Of a stretch of DNA of 64,000 nt, positions 28,993 through 39,733 are shown in pieces. The stretch lies in the NCBI GenBank assembly GCA_003609755.1, contig AP017991.1:1257501-1321500 (forward strand), given 5' to 3'. The translations under genes were made by a program, and so were the position numbers. Source of the DNA: Planktothrix agardhii NIES-204 (GTDB taxonomy: Bacteria; Cyanobacteriota; Cyanobacteriia; Cyanobacteriales; Microcoleaceae). How positions within the stretch are numbered: the first letter of the stretch is position 1; every line of letters begins with the position of its first letter. The notes beneath the pieces are model-generated. The model was given only the letters and a program-made list of their open reading frames with translations. It searched no databases and was not told where the DNA came from.

Positions 28993-29964
28993 ATGACACC
29001 TGCTTCAAATTCGGAGACACCGGAATCTAACTCCAACTTAAACCCCGTTTTACCGGAAAATCCCGAACAAAATTCTTCCTCTCCTATCTCTAATCTTGAT
29101 GATATTTCTGAGGATATTGACTTATCGACTGAATTAGGAGAAGAAAAGGAAAATCAGTTATCTTCTGAAAGCCAAATCCCTCAACCTGAGTTTTATCTTC
29201 CTGTGAGTCAAGCTACAACCGATGAAGGTGATGAAATTCCCGATGAAGTTGAGATGGGTTTTTTCGACCATTTAGAGGAATTAAGACAACGAATTTTTTA
29301 TGTTTTGATTGCGGTATTTATTGCGATTATTGGTTGCTTTGCTTTTGTTAATCCGATTGTACAATTATTACAACGTCCCGCATCGGGGATTAAATTTGTT
29401 CAACTTGCCCCCGGAGAATATTTCTTTGTTTCCTTAAAAGTAGCGGGTTATAGTGGGTTGGTCGTCGCAACTCCGTTTATTTTATATCAAATTACGATGT
29501 TCGTTTTACCCGGATTAACCCGCAAAGAACGCCGTTTATTAGTCCCCACCTTATTAGGTTCAAGTGTATTGTTTTTATTGGGTTTAGGCTTTGCTTATAT
29601 TGCCTTAATTCCAGCAGCATTGAACTTTTTTGTTAGTTATGGCGCGGATGTGGTTGAACAATTCTTTTCCATTGAAAAATACTTTGAATTTGTTTTAGTC
29701 CTATTATTTTGTACCGGAATCGCCTTTCAAATTCCCGTAATTCAAGCCATTTTAGGCGGATTAAAAATCGTATCTTCCCAGCAAATGTTATCCGGTTGGC
29801 GATATGTTATTTTAGGAGGAGCCGTATTAGGGGCCGTGTTAACCCCATCTACTGACCCCCTCACCCAAAGTTTATTAGCTGGCGCTATATTAGGGCTTTA
29901 TTTTGGCGGAATTGGCATTGTCAAAATGATTGAAAATACCTCAAAACCTTCTCAAAACCAATAA
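28993..29964 (+). CDS. tatC: Sec-independent (Tat) translocase subunit TatC
   Basis: 323 residues. TatC is the twin-arginine signal receptor of the Tat pathway in plasma and thylakoid membranes. Six transmembrane helices start at about residue 103; [12 protein letters not shown] is the conserved cytoplasmic N-terminal signature, and [12 protein letters not shown], [11 protein letters not shown] are family motifs. The first 85 residues are a Ser/Glu/Asn-rich disordered extension absent from enteric TatC; shorter acidic extensions are seen in other cyanobacteria. An in-frame later start is possible but none has a better ribosome-binding site. tatA/tatB are not adjacent. Confidence 0.95.
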   Translation: MTPASNSETPESNSNLNPVLPENPEQNSSSPISNLDDISEDIDLSTELGEEKENQLSSESQIPQPEFYLPVSQATTDEGDEIPDEVEMGFFDHLEELRQRIFYVLIAVFIAIIGCFAFVNPIVQLLQRPASGIKFVQLAPGEYFFVSLKVAGYSGLVVATPFILYQITMFVLPGLTRKERRLLVPTLLGSSVLFLLGLGFAYIALIPAALNFFVSYGADVVEQFFSIEKYFEFVLVLLFCTGIAFQIPVIQAILGGLKIVSSQQMLSGWRYVILGGAVLGAVLTPSTDPLTQSLLAGAILGLYFGGIGIVKMIENTSKPSQNQ

Positions 29965-30009
29965 AAAATAAAGCCCCAAAACCCAAAACCCATTATTCCC
30001 TGTTCCCTC

Positions 30010-31383
30010 TTACAAAGATTTACAAAGAGAAGCTTTTCGAGAGTCAAATAACTGAACAATTCCATCGGTGACAGCTTTTTTAACATCCGTATCAAAACCT
30101 GCCAAAAATTCTTCATGACTAATTTTATCTTGAAAAAATTGTTGGGCGCGGTTGCGTTGATGAATAATTTCATCAAACCCTAAACACTTAACCATATAAG
30201 TCGTTAAGGGTGAATTTTTGATATCATAGGATGAACTTTGGGTGCGTCCTTCATCTAATAACGTTAAAACCAGTTTTTCTAAGTCCGTTGTCGGTTGGTG
30301 TGGTTGGGGAATTAGGGGCAGAAAATCCACTAAAGAAACCGCAGAAAATCCTTCCGATGGCATTTCACCCATTAAAGTTGAAACCGGAATCACTCGCCCA
30401 AATCGTAAGGATAAAGCTTCTAAAAACGCAATCGTAAATAATTTACTCACCAAATAAAGCCGCCCCACCTCAATATTTTTTCTCGCCATTACGACTAGAT
30501 TATTATAGGTAGCATCATCTGGATATTCTCTAAATTGATGAAAGATAATTTCGGGTTTAATAAAATTCATAAACCCTTCCATTTTTTGCAAAGCTGTCCG
30601 ATATTGATTAATGGTATAGGAACTAGAATTTTTTAGGTAGTGATTGGTTTCGGGTAATAAATTCCAGGTATTATCTAAAAATTTTGCTGCACTTTCATGG
30701 GCAAAACTTCCCACATCTCGATTAGAAAGTCTCACAGAACGTTTAATGGTTTCGATTAACTCCTCATCAGTTAATTTTAAATTAAATCTTTCACAGACAT
30801 ACTTTAATCGTCCATATAAAATATCACTATTACTGCCTAATTCTGTTTTGGTTCTAAAGGGAATAGTCGCTTCAATACAAGCTACTACTTGTACTAATAA
30901 TTCCAAAGATAACAAATCTTCTAATACTTTACCCGCGACTAATGCACTTAAAAACTCATTCTGTCCCGTCATCGGAGATAGGGTTTGACCGGGAACAAAA
31001 TCAAAAATTTGTCTGACCATTTCAAAGATCTGATCCTGGGGTAATTCCTGAGCATCACGGATGACTAAATGTACCTCCACTTGCCGCACAAAAGGAGCAA
31101 TATAATAGGTTAAATTAAAATTAACACTCTGATCCACCTGCACATAGACAACATCATGGAATAAGGCCGCTAAAACCTCAATCGGGTCATCTTCCCCCCC
31201 CACCTCAAAAATATGATTGGGGGTGTGAAAATAGCGCCAAGGCCCGGTCATTGTTTGTACAATCAGTTCTGCTATTTTAGGGAGTTCTGTATAATCAGTA
31301 TCAATATTGAGATTTTGCATCGCCCAAATTAGCTTTTCTAAGCACTGTTGATTGTAATCGGTGTTCATACCCATTTTTACCAA
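30010..31383 (-). CDS. HD-superfamily-like protein (hypothetical)
   Basis: 457 residues. The N-terminal part contains YFHTPNHIFEV (about 52) and, 20 residues later, ALFHDVVY (about 74), the H...HD arrangement of HD-domain phosphohydrolases of the small-molecule type. Later a KRSVRLSNRDVGSF stretch could supply the last metal-ligand Asp. The remainder is helical with no known domain. It is convergent with tatC (45 bases between stops). A metal-dependent phosphohydrolase activity is an inference from these motifs. Confidence 0.65.
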   Translation of the reverse strand: MVKMGMNTDYNQQCLEKLIWAMQNLNIDTDYTELPKIAELIVQTMTGPWRYFHTPNHIFEVGGEDDPIEVLAALFHDVVYVQVDQSVNFNLTYYIAPFVRQVEVHLVIRDAQELPQDQIFEMVRQIFDFVPGQTLSPMTGQNEFLSALVAGKVLEDLLSLELLVQVVACIEATIPFRTKTELGSNSDILYGRLKYVCERFNLKLTDEELIETIKRSVRLSNRDVGSFAHESAAKFLDNTWNLLPETNHYLKNSSSYTINQYRTALQKMEGFMNFIKPEIIFHQFREYPDDATYNNLVVMARKNIEVGRLYLVSKLFTIAFLEALSLRFGRVIPVSTLMGEMPSEGFSAVSLVDFLPLIPQPHQPTTDLEKLVLTLLDEGRTQSSSYDIKNSPLTTYMVKCLGFDEIIHQRNRAQQFFQDKISHEEFLAGFDTDVKKAVTDGIVQLFDSRKASLCKSL

Positions 31384-31609
31384 TACACCTTATATACTTA
31401 AATTGAATTACTGATATCTTATTATGGCTTGAGTTTTATGGGCAGTAGTTGGTTAACCCCCTCAATTTAGATTGAAACCGAATTCAAGCTCCAACAGAGG
31501 TTTAAAATTAGGAAAATTCTGTATTAAATGTTGCACTTTGTTTACGAACTCCCTCTGCCTATCTGCCAGTACACCTCCGATCCTACATCCTCAATCTTAA
31601 TAATTAAAC

Positions 31610-32491
31610 ATGAAAACAGCATTTTTAGGTTTAGGGGTCATGGGTGGCCCCATGAGTGTCAACCTCGCAGCATCGGGATATTCTGTTAAGGCTTGGAATC
31701 GAACGAGCGATCGCCTGGGTGTTAAAATAGCGTCGGAAGCGGGTGCTAATATTGTTTCTTCTATTCAAGAAGCCGTTACGGATGTTGATATTATTTTTAC
31801 CTGTGTGGGGGATATTCCTGACGTTGAAGCCGTGATATTAGGCGAAAAAGGCATCATTAATTTTGCCAAACCTGGGGCAATTGTGATTGATTTTAGTACC
31901 ATTGGTTCAGAAGCTGCCCGTCGCATTTCCCAACAGCTTGAACCTGCTAAAATTCAATTCTTAGATGCTCCGGTTTCGGGGGGTGATATTGGAGCCAAAA
32001 ACGGCACATTAACTATTATGGTCGGAGGGGATCAAAACACCTTTGAAACGGTAAAACCCCTGTTGGAAACTATGGGGAAAACAATTCGTTATTGTGGAAA
32101 AGTTGGCAGTGGTCAAGGGGTGAAATTATGTAATCAAGTTTTGGCTTCTTTAAATATGGTGGGTATTTGTGAAGCCCTATTATTAGCCCAAAAACAAGGT
32201 ATTGATCCTAATTTAGTTGTGGAAATTTGCAGTACCGGAGCCGCCGGATCTTGGGCTTTATCGAATTTAGGATTAAAAGTCGCCGAGGGTGATTTTGAAC
32301 CGGGCTTTATGATTAAACATATCCTCAAAGACCTCAGAATTGTTCAAGAAACTCTCAATTGTGATCCCGCTTTACCTGGTACTGAATTAGCTGATTATCT
32401 GTTTAAAATCGTCCAAAAATTAGATCAAGGATTCGGGGAAAATCAAGGGACACAAGCGATGATTCGAGCCTATAAAGAAGCCGATAGTTAA
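31610..32491 (+). CDS. NAD(P)-dependent beta-hydroxyacid dehydrogenase
   Basis: 293 residues of the 3-hydroxyisobutyrate/tartronate-semialdehyde reductase family. The Rossmann motif GLGVMGGPM (residues 7-15) binds NAD(P); DAPVSGGDIGAKNGTL (about 120) is the substrate-binding signature, and GSGQGVKLCNQ (about 166) carries the catalytic Lys. The helical C-terminal domain is complete. It reduces or oxidises short beta-hydroxy acids such as glyoxylate, succinic semialdehyde or tartronate semialdehyde. The substrate cannot be fixed from sequence. The 226 bases upstream hold no other gene. Confidence 0.9.
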   Translation: MKTAFLGLGVMGGPMSVNLAASGYSVKAWNRTSDRLGVKIASEAGANIVSSIQEAVTDVDIIFTCVGDIPDVEAVILGEKGIINFAKPGAIVIDFSTIGSEAARRISQQLEPAKIQFLDAPVSGGDIGAKNGTLTIMVGGDQNTFETVKPLLETMGKTIRYCGKVGSGQGVKLCNQVLASLNMVGICEALLLAQKQGIDPNLVVEICSTGAAGSWALSNLGLKVAEGDFEPGFMIKHILKDLRIVQETLNCDPALPGTELADYLFKIVQKLDQGFGENQGTQAMIRAYKEADS

Positions 32492-32532
32492 AGGTTTTTT
32501 GACTTACAAAATTGAATCTTTAGATGAAGAAG

Positions 32533-32829
32533 TCAGTTGGGTTGAGTATTACCTTCAGGACGGGCCAAAAAAAAGACTCCCAGACGAGACTTTTCCCTCG
32601 GATGGGGAAGATGCTGAATTCTCAAAATCCCTTCCAGGATGATAGGAATTCCCGCTTCTTCTAGGGTTTCCCGTTGGGCCGCAGCAGCAAAGGTTTCATC
32701 CGGTTCCACTCGTCTGCCTGGAAAGTACCAGGGACTGTTTCTCGTAACCTCCTGAATCAATAAAAAGCGGTTGTCAGAACGCACGACAACCACCACAAAC
32801 AACTCTGTTGAGATCAGATTAACGGACAT
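32533..32829 (-). CDS. Short Nudix hydrolase
   Basis: 98 residues. The Nudix box GRRVEPDETFAAAAQRETL, completed by EEAGI (about 38-60), matches GX5EX7REUXEEXGU, so the metal-binding catalytic helix is intact. Nudix enzymes hydrolyse nucleoside diphosphates linked to other groups. At 98 residues the protein lacks the last 40 or so residues of typical family members, ending right after FFLARPEG. No single alternative frame downstream restores a convincing tail, so it may be naturally short or C-terminally truncated. Confidence 0.75.
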   Translation of the reverse strand: MSVNLISTELFVVVVVRSDNRFLLIQEVTRNSPWYFPGRRVEPDETFAAAAQRETLEEAGIPIILEGILRIQHLPHPREKSRLGVFFLARPEGNTQPN

Positions 32830-32971
32830 AGACGATAACAGTTTGAAGTCGATTCTCTTTATTCTGGCTTCCCTCGAAACCCAATTTCAAGGTGAAAATG
32901 GCTAAAAGCTCTATTTTATAAGGGTTTTAGAGAATTATGTAAAAATGTTATCAATTTTTTGGTAAAAACCC

Positions 32972-33002
32972 TTGACAAATCCCGGGTAGGTGATGCTATT
33001 AT
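32972..33002 (+). promoter_or_regulatory. Candidate tRNA-Gln promoter
   Basis: TTGACA at 32972-32977 and TATTAT at 32997-33002 are separated by 19 bases; GCTATT two bases earlier would give 17. The tRNA starts 18 bases downstream. Confidence 0.55.
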
Positions 33003-33019
33003 TAGTAACTGTGAAGCAA

Positions 33020-33091
33020 TGGGGCGTCGCCAAGTGGTAAGGCATCGGGTTTTGGTCCCGACATCCAGAGGTTCGAATCCTTTCGCCCCAG
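33020..33091 (+). tRNA. tRNA-Gln (anticodon UUG)
   Basis: 72 bases. The acceptor arms TGGGGCG (33020-33026) and CGCCCCA (33084-33090) pair perfectly with discriminator G33091. The anticodon stem TCGGG/CCCGA encloses TTTTGGT with anticodon TTG, and the T arm contains GGTTCGAATCC. CCA is not encoded. U34 is a predicted target of MnmA encoded in this window. Confidence 0.97.
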
Positions 33092-33130
33092 TTATAAACA
33101 TTACCCATTAACAATCATAGATTTAAGATG

Positions 33131-33198
33131 ATTAACACAGATTAAAATCCGGATAACGGATTAAACGGATTACGCAGATTAACACAGATTAAAATCCG
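33131..33198. repeat. 21-bp direct repeat with ATTAACACAGATTAAAATCCG units
   Basis: Two identical 21-base units begin at 33131 and 33178, and the spacer has further related words (ggattaaacggattacgcag). The array lies between tRNA-Gln and the LRAT-like gene. It resembles interspersed repeats common in cyanobacterial intergenic DNA. No coding potential. Confidence 0.85.
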
Positions 33199-33226
33199 TG
33201 AAATCCTCTTAAATCAGTGATCCCCA

Positions 33227-33904
33227 TTACCCATTATCCGCTTGATTTTTTAACAAATTTTGAGTCATCGTTGCTAACTTTTCCAAATTTTCTTCTAATT
33301 CTGTTGCTCGTTTTTTGGAATTTAGTTTTCGCTTAATGGCTTCTTTTGCTAAATCTTCTCGATTTCGTTTTAAGGCTTCCATCGCCACTTGATGCCAAGA
33401 ATTCATTTCATCTAGGGCTTTTTTATACTGAGGATGAACGTCATCCCAAGCGACGCGAATTTCCCCTAATGCTTGATTTAAAAGTTGTTTAGCATCTTGG
33501 GGTTGACTACCCATAAACGCTTGTTTGAGAGGCTCAGATAAGGTATCAATATTAATATGACGGAGAAGGGGAATAAAATTCTCAACTTGTTGACTTTTAC
33601 TCTCCCCAGTTATGCACCAAGTCGCAAAATGTTCACAATTATTAAACAGTAAATTATATTGTTTTTCCCCCAAGCGACTTTGGGCGCGGTTAATAACCGT
33701 ATCTGCTATATAACGAATGGGATACTGTCGAATATAAATCTTTTGACCCCTGGAAAAAATTTCTATAGAAGTCTGTTCAATAATTTCGCTGGGTTTGCGA
33801 TAATGAATCACAGTGCCATCACCACAATCAATGCCATGATGTTCATATAAACCCTCTAGGTTCCAAAATTCCCGAAAAATATAGATTTGGTCGCCTCTTG
33901 CCAT
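33227..33904 (-). CDS. LRAT-like (NlpC/P60 superfamily) protein with coiled-coil tail
   Basis: 225 residues. The N-terminal half is an LRAT-type domain: the catalytic His lies in YEHHGIDCGDGTVIHY (about 20-35) and the Cys in NNCEHFATWC (about 108). Such circularly permuted papain-like enzymes act as acyltransferases, phospholipases or proteases. The C-terminal half is strongly charged and helical, probably a coiled coil. It lies 36 bases downstream of the GGDEF-EAL gene on the same strand and may be co-transcribed. Its substrate is unknown. Confidence 0.82.
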   Translation of the reverse strand: MARGDQIYIFREFWNLEGLYEHHGIDCGDGTVIHYRKPSEIIEQTSIEIFSRGQKIYIRQYPIRYIADTVINRAQSRLGEKQYNLLFNNCEHFATWCITGESKSQQVENFIPLLRHINIDTLSEPLKQAFMGSQPQDAKQLLNQALGEIRVAWDDVHPQYKKALDEMNSWHQVAMEALKRNREDLAKEAIKRKLNSKKRATELEENLEKLATMTQNLLKNQADNG

Positions 33905-33940
33905 ATTATTTTTAATAATTACTTCAATTACTATTTTATT

Positions 33941-35860
33941 TTAACGGTTTTCAGGTGAACATCTAGGACGGTTATTTGAACAGTTTTGGTTGAGAAAATC
34001 CATCACCTCTGTTGGGTTTAGGGGAGGAGAGAATAAATATCCCTGTCCAAATTCACAGCGCAGTTGTTGAAAAATTTCAACTTGCTGGGAGGTTTCAATT
34101 CCTTCAGTTACCACTTGTAAACCCAAACTATGAGCTAAATTAATAATAGTTTTAGCAATTTCAAAATCTTTATTATTAACTTCGATATTCTGGACAAAAG
34201 AGCGGTCTATTTTCAAGGTATCTACGGGCAACTTTTGTAAATAACTCAAGGAAGAATATCCCGTGCCAAAATCATCAATTAATAATCGAATTTTAAGGGT
34301 TTTTAACTGTTCTAATAATCCGGTTGACCAGGTAATATTCTCCATCAAACTGCTCTCTGTAATTTCTAATTTTAAGCTAAATGGTGGAAGTTGTAAAGAA
34401 TCTAAGACCCGTTTAACTTCTTGAATTAAACTCGGATGTCGTAACTGAATTTCCGAAAGATTAACACTCACATAGAGGTCAGGAAATCGGGTTTGCCATT
34501 CTAATAAATGTTTACAGGCTTGGGATAAAACCCATTGCCCCATGGAAACAATTAATCCCGCTTTTTCGGCTAAATTAATTAACTGAACTGGAGACACAAA
34601 ACCCCGGTCGGGATGATACCAACGCACTAAGGCTTCAAAACCCACCACTTTTTGAGTTTCTAGGGAAACAATTGGTTGATAATTTAAACTGAGTTGTTGA
34701 CGTTCAATTGCCCGTTGTAAATCCGCTTCTAATTGCAGGTGTTCAGCTACAACTTTTGCCATACTAGGCTCATAAAATACCGTTGTTCCCCGTCCTTTTT
34801 GTTTGGCATAATACATGGCAGTATCGGCGGCTTGAAGATAATCTTCTGGACGTTGACTCTGGAGTTTATCCAAAACCACACCAATACTGGTCGCCGATGA
34901 AATAGTCACCGTATCCAACCGAAAGGGAAAATCTAAAGCCGCATGAATACGTTCAATTTTTTCGGTTAAAATATTATAATTGGCAATATCAGTAAATAAA
35001 ATTGCAAATTCATCGGTTCCCACCCGAGCAACTATATCGCGGGGGCTGACCAAGGTTTTAAGGCGCTGGGCAACGGCAATTAATAGTTGTTCTGCTAAAT
35101 CATGACCAAAGGCATATTTGAGAGGCTTAAATCGATCAATATCTAAGAATAAAATGGCAAAATTATTTGAGTTTTGGGACGGATAATTAATAACAAATTG
35201 TAGGCGTTCTAATAACAAACTAAGACTGGCTAATCCGGTGAGTAAATCACTAAAAGCGTAGTTTTCTAATTCGGCTTTAGTTTGTAGCCGTTTTGTAATA
35301 TCTTGAGCTAGAATTACTTCGGCAAATTTACCTTTCCATTCTAAAGTATGACCTGTTACTTCTACAGATATTAACGTGCCATCTTTTTTATGATGTTGCC
35401 ATAGTCCAACTCGATTAAGTCCCATTTCAATTTTAGATAGGCTTTCTAATAGTCGCGGAATTTCTTCAGGAAGTATAATTTCTGTAATTTTCATCAAGAT
35501 AAATTCTGCTTCTGAATAGCCATAATGTTCGATTGTTGCTTCATTAACCGCTAGAAATTTAAGGGTTTTTATGTCATAAACCCACATCGGTTGGGGATGG
35601 GCAAAAAATAAAGTTCGATACCGTTGTTCAGATTTTTCTAAACGACGAGTTCCTAAGCGCACAAAAAAGTAGAGAATGGTAGTCGTAATAACAACAAATG
35701 CTCCTCCTTTTATACTCTGAATCAGGGTCAAAGATTGGGGATTAGGCACGAGAAATTGCAGTATTTGATCGGATGAAAAAATCCAAATACTACTGAGAAA
35801 GGCATAAATACTAGCAACTTGACGAGCTAGGTTTTCGGATGAAATGCGATCGCGTTTCAC
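33941..35860 (-). CDS. PAS-GGDEF-EAL cyclic-di-GMP regulator, degenerate GGDEF
   Basis: 639 residues: two transmembrane helices (about 13-33 and 44-66), a PAS domain (about 75-195), a GGDEF domain (about 205-365) and an EAL domain (about 380-625). The cyclase signature reads RVGTDEF instead of GGDEF, which probably weakens or abolishes cyclase activity. The EAL domain has its catalytic set: GFEALVRW, SVNLSEIQL, LEITES, LIDDFGTGYSS, DTLKIDRSF, VTEGIET and FGQGYLF. The likely net activity is c-di-GMP hydrolysis to pGpG, with PAS and possibly the GTDEF domain as regulators. This fits control of motility or biofilm in a filamentous cyanobacterium. Confidence 0.92.
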   Translation of the reverse strand: MKRDRISSENLARQVASIYAFLSSIWIFSSDQILQFLVPNPQSLTLIQSIKGGAFVVITTTILYFFVRLGTRRLEKSEQRYRTLFFAHPQPMWVYDIKTLKFLAVNEATIEHYGYSEAEFILMKITEIILPEEIPRLLESLSKIEMGLNRVGLWQHHKKDGTLISVEVTGHTLEWKGKFAEVILAQDITKRLQTKAELENYAFSDLLTGLASLSLLLERLQFVINYPSQNSNNFAILFLDIDRFKPLKYAFGHDLAEQLLIAVAQRLKTLVSPRDIVARVGTDEFAILFTDIANYNILTEKIERIHAALDFPFRLDTVTISSATSIGVVLDKLQSQRPEDYLQAADTAMYYAKQKGRGTTVFYEPSMAKVVAEHLQLEADLQRAIERQQLSLNYQPIVSLETQKVVGFEALVRWYHPDRGFVSPVQLINLAEKAGLIVSMGQWVLSQACKHLLEWQTRFPDLYVSVNLSEIQLRHPSLIQEVKRVLDSLQLPPFSLKLEITESSLMENITWSTGLLEQLKTLKIRLLIDDFGTGYSSLSYLQKLPVDTLKIDRSFVQNIEVNNKDFEIAKTIINLAHSLGLQVVTEGIETSQQVEIFQQLRCEFGQGYLFSPPLNPTEVMDFLNQNCSNNRPRCSPENR

Positions 35861-36001
35861 TTTAAAAATACAGTCTGACGACTGTTGTGGACTAAGATTT
35901 GTATGAATTAAAGTCTAAACTAAAGTGCTACCTATTGGCAGAAAAGCACTAAACGCGCTAAAGTCTTAAGGATTAGTCTTGGTTTGCATCTTCAAAAAAC
36001 T

Positions 36002-38665
36002 ATGAGCGTTCCCCCCAGTGCGTCCTCTGCTCCTTCAGTTCCCGACAATTCGCTTCCGCCCAATGCAGACTATCACCTGATCGATCGGGAAAAGTTATCG
36101 GAAATGATGCACCGCTATATCGAAGTCAAAGAACAATATCCCCATGCCTTATTATTATTTCGGGTGGGGGATTTCTTTGAGTGCTTTTTTCAGGATGCTA
36201 TTACCATAGCTCAAGAATTGGAATTAGTGCAAACTGCAAAACACGGAGGGAAAGAAATTGGCCGAGTTCCGATGACGGGTGTTCCCCATCATGCAGTAGA
36301 ACGCTATGCTACCATGCTATTAGAAAAAGGCTATGCGGTGGCGATTTGTGATCAAGTTGAAGATGCGGAAATTGCGGCCAGGGAAAAACGCCAAGTGCGT
36401 CGAGAAATTACCCGAATTTTAACCCCCGGAACTTTGACGGATGACGGAATGCTCAAGGGTCGTAAAAATAATTATTTGGCAGCAGTTGTGATTGCTGGAG
36501 ATCATTGGGGGCTGGCTTATTCTGATATTTCTACGGGGGAATTTTTAACCACCCAATCCCAAAATTTAGAACAACTAACCCAAGAGTTAATGCGTCTACA
36601 ACCGTCGGAAGTGTTGTTTCCTATTAATGCCCCGGATTTAGGAAAAATGTTGCGTCCAGGGGAAAAATCTAGTCAGTTACCGGACTGTTTACCGAATTGT
36701 TTTTGTTATTCCTTGCGATCGCAATTTCCCTTTAGTTTAAGTGAAGCCAGAAATAAAATTTTAGAACAATTTCAAATGCGTTCTTTAGAAGGATTAGGCT
36801 GTGATCATTTACCCCTAGGAGTACGAGCCGCCGGAGGATTATTAGATTATTTAGAAGATACTCAACGGCAAAATCAAGTTCCCCTACAAAGACTTCATAC
36901 CTATACAATTACCGATTATTTAATCTTAGATTATCAAAGTCGCCGCAATTTAGAAATTACCCAAACCGTTCGAGATGGAACTTTACACGGTTCTTTATTA
37001 TGGGCTTTAGATAAAACTAGCACCGCTATGGGAGGTCGGGCGTTGCGTCGTTGGTTATTACAACCATTATTAGATCTGCGAGGAATTAGAGCGCGCCATG
37101 ATACAATTCAAGAGTTAGTTGACAACCATGAATTAAGATATCAGTTACAGCAATTACTCCGGCAAATTTATGATTTAGAAAGGTTAACCGGACGGGCGGG
37201 AAATGGCACTGCAAATGCCAGGGATTTAGTTGCTTTAGCAGATTCTTTAGCCAAATTACCGGAATTATCGGTTTTAGTCAGTCGGGGTAATTCTCCCTAT
37301 TTAAAATCCCTACAAACTGTTCCCCCCGTATTAGAAGAATTAGCCCATAAAATTCAATCCTATTTAGTAGAGTCTCCGCCCCCACACTTGAAAGAAGGGG
37401 GGATAATTCGTTCGGGAATGGATGAACAATTAGACTCGCTGCGGGTATTAGCAGAAGCAGATCAACAATGGTTAGCAAATTTAGAAATTCAAGAACGGGA
37501 ACGCACCGGAATTTCTACTTTAAAAGTAGGTTTTAATAAAGCCTTTGGCTATTATATTAGTATTACTCGTTCTAAATTAGATCAAGCTCCCAATGATTAT
37601 ATTAGGAAACAAACCTTAACCAATGAAGAACGATTTATTACCCCGGAATTAAAGGAACGAGAAGCCAGAATTTTAACCGCAAAAGACGATTTAAACCAAT
37701 TAGAATATGAGATTTTTCTGCGATTAAGATTAGAAGTGGGAGAACACTCAGAATTAATTAGAGATGTATCGCGGGCGGTAGCCGCAATTGATGTTTTATC
37801 TGGGTTAGCGGATATTGCGGTTTATCAAGGTTATTGTCGTCCTGAAATGGTGAATAGTCGAGAAGTTAAAATTATTGAAGGTCGCCATCCCGTAGTTGAA
37901 AAATCCTTACCTCCGGGGTTTTTTGTTCCGAATACGGCTCAGTTGGGAAGTCAAGAAGAAGGGTCAGAAACCCCAGAAATTAAACCCTATTCTCACCCTG
38001 ATCTAATTATTTTAACTGGGCCGAATGCCAGTGGTAAAAGTTGTTATCTAAGACAAATTGGCTTAATTCAATTATTAGCTCAAGTGGGTAGTTTTGTTCC
38101 GGCTAAATCGGCTAAATTAGGAATTTGCGATCGCATTTTTACCCGGGTGGGCGCAGTGGATGATTTAGCCACAGGTCAATCAACCTTTATGGTAGAAATG
38201 AATGAAACCGCTAATATTTTAAATCATGCAACTCAAAAATCCTTAGTGTTATTAGATGAAATTGGCCGAGGGACGGCTACCTTTGACGGTTTATCTATTG
38301 CTTGGTCAGTGGCGGAATATTTAGCCACAGAAATTCGTTCTCGGACAATTTTTGCTACCCATTACCACGAATTAAATGAACTCGCTTCAATTATTCCCAA
38401 TGTGGCAAACTATCAAGTTACAGTTAAAGAATTACCCGATAAAATTATATTTTTGCATCAAGTTCAACCCGGAGGAGCCGATAAATCTTATGGAATTGAA
38501 GCGGGACGGTTAGCGGGTTTACCAGATGTTGTAATTCAACGGGCTAAACAAGTGATGCGTCAAATTGAAAAGCATAGTAAAATAGCCATGGGATTGAGAA
38601 AAGGAATTAAAAAACAGGATAAAAAAGATGATTCTGTAGAACAGTTAGATATTTTTGAGAATTAA
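36002..38665 (+). CDS. mutS: DNA mismatch repair protein MutS
   Basis: MutS recognises base mismatches and small loops and starts repair with MutL. The mismatch-contact motif is [10 protein letters not shown] (Phe-X-Glu type); clamp and lever regions follow, and the ATPase has Walker [10 protein letters not shown] (about 677), Walker [11 protein letters not shown] and [10 protein letters not shown]-terminal helix-turn-helix follows [17 protein letters not shown] chose ATG 36002 (887 residues). A TTG at 35984 would add six residues and has AAGGA about 12 bases upstream, so it cannot be excluded. Divergent from the GGDEF-EAL gene. Confidence 0.96.
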   Translation: MSVPPSASSAPSVPDNSLPPNADYHLIDREKLSEMMHRYIEVKEQYPHALLLFRVGDFFECFFQDAITIAQELELVQTAKHGGKEIGRVPMTGVPHHAVERYATMLLEKGYAVAICDQVEDAEIAAREKRQVRREITRILTPGTLTDDGMLKGRKNNYLAAVVIAGDHWGLAYSDISTGEFLTTQSQNLEQLTQELMRLQPSEVLFPINAPDLGKMLRPGEKSSQLPDCLPNCFCYSLRSQFPFSLSEARNKILEQFQMRSLEGLGCDHLPLGVRAAGGLLDYLEDTQRQNQVPLQRLHTYTITDYLILDYQSRRNLEITQTVRDGTLHGSLLWALDKTSTAMGGRALRRWLLQPLLDLRGIRARHDTIQELVDNHELRYQLQQLLRQIYDLERLTGRAGNGTANARDLVALADSLAKLPELSVLVSRGNSPYLKSLQTVPPVLEELAHKIQSYLVESPPPHLKEGGIIRSGMDEQLDSLRVLAEADQQWLANLEIQERERTGISTLKVGFNKAFGYYISITRSKLDQAPNDYIRKQTLTNEERFITPELKEREARILTAKDDLNQLEYEIFLRLRLEVGEHSELIRDVSRAVAAIDVLSGLADIAVYQGYCRPEMVNSREVKIIEGRHPVVEKSLPPGFFVPNTAQLGSQEEGSETPEIKPYSHPDLIILTGPNASGKSCYLRQIGLIQLLAQVGSFVPAKSAKLGICDRIFTRVGAVDDLATGQSTFMVEMNETANILNHATQKSLVLLDEIGRGTATFDGLSIAWSVAEYLATEIRSRTIFATHYHELNELASIIPNVANYQVTVKELPDKIIFLHQVQPGGADKSYGIEAGRLAGLPDVVIQRAKQVMRQIEKHSKIAMGLRKGIKKQDKKDDSVEQLDIFEN

Positions 38666-38856
38666 TTTCAAAAATCCAATTATTGATTAACTGATTAGGA
38701 TTAAATAGCCATACCGGAGAATTTGAAACCAGAAACCCCTAGCGATTCACCCGGTGAGAATGGCAAAATTGAAAGGGTTTGGCTTTTTGTTCGCCAAATG
38801 CCTGTACATCTAATACAGTTGTAGGGGTGAGATTTTTAGGAGGTTGTGCGAGTTCG

Positions 38857-39666
38857 ATGAATATTCAAGAGATTTTTGCCAAGGGTGGGCCAGCAATGTG
38901 GCCATTGCTGATCTTGTCCATTCTGTCGATGAGTGTGGTCATAGAAAGGATTTGGTTTTGGGGTACGACCCTGACCAAAGAAAAACAAATCGTTAACCGA
39001 GTCATTGACTCAGCCCGACGGGGACAATGGGGGAAAGCCCATCAAATTGCTAAACAATCTAGCAATCAACCAATGGGACGGTTTCTCTATGCACCCCTAC
39101 GGTTAGAGTCTCCCGACCCCGAACTTTTTCGTTTAGCCCTAGAAGCGGGGGCGGATGAAGAATTAGCCTTTATGCGTCGGGGGGATAAAATTTTCGAGGC
39201 GGTGATTGCCATGTCCCCTCTGTTGGGACTCTTGGGAACTGTGTTAGGGTTAATTAACTCTCTGGGTTCGATTCGTTTGGGTGATATCGGGACTTCATCC
39301 TCTGCGGATGTGACCTTGGGGATTGCGGAAGCCTTAATTTCCACTGCAACGGGATTAATTGTAGCGATTATTAGTTTGGCATTTTATCGATTGTTTCAGG
39401 GATTAATGTTTGGTCAAGCCAAAATATTTCGGAAAGCGGGAAACGAATTAGAATTGATGTATCGTCAGAATTGGCCATATCCAAAATCTCAGTTACAAAT
39501 TCTTGAAACCGATGAGGAAGAAGAATCAGAAGAAACAAATGAGCCACTTTTGAAATTTCCTCTAATAGATGAAGACAATAATAACTCTATTCCTGAAACA
39601 GAAAAAAGGCCTAAACCCGTAAAAAAATCTGAGTCTTTGGAGGAGGAAGAAAAAGAGGAAAAATAA
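38857..39666 (+). CDS. exbB: MotA/TolQ/ExbB proton channel family protein
   Basis: 269 residues with a first helix at about 15-33 and two more at about 110-135 and 155-180. The TolQ/ExbB signature region reads [17 protein letters not shown] and [16 protein letters not shown]. With ExbD it forms a proton-driven motor that energises TonB-type outer-membrane transport. The C-terminus is an acidic, charged tail of about 50 residues. I chose ATG 38857, with AGGAGG at 38838-38843; an upstream TTG at 38779 would add 26 residues without family similarity. ExbD follows after 67 bases. Confidence 0.92.
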   Translation: MNIQEIFAKGGPAMWPLLILSILSMSVVIERIWFWGTTLTKEKQIVNRVIDSARRGQWGKAHQIAKQSSNQPMGRFLYAPLRLESPDPELFRLALEAGADEELAFMRRGDKIFEAVIAMSPLLGLLGTVLGLINSLGSIRLGDIGTSSSADVTLGIAEALISTATGLIVAIISLAFYRLFQGLMFGQAKIFRKAGNELELMYRQNWPYPKSQLQILETDEEEESEETNEPLLKFPLIDEDNNNSIPETEKRPKPVKKSESLEEEEKEEK

Positions 39667-39733
39667 ATGTTTTCAACAGAAAAAGTTACTTTTTTATCCA
39701 AGAAGACTCTAAAACATTAATCCCCAAATTTTT

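Noticed and set aside
32916-33101. 61-codon minus-strand frame
   Set aside because: It covers the tRNA-Gln gene and its promoter on the opposite strand.
38779-38856. 26-residue TTG-initiated extension of the ExbB-like protein
   Set aside because: ATG 38857 has AGGAGG upstream and begins the conserved part.
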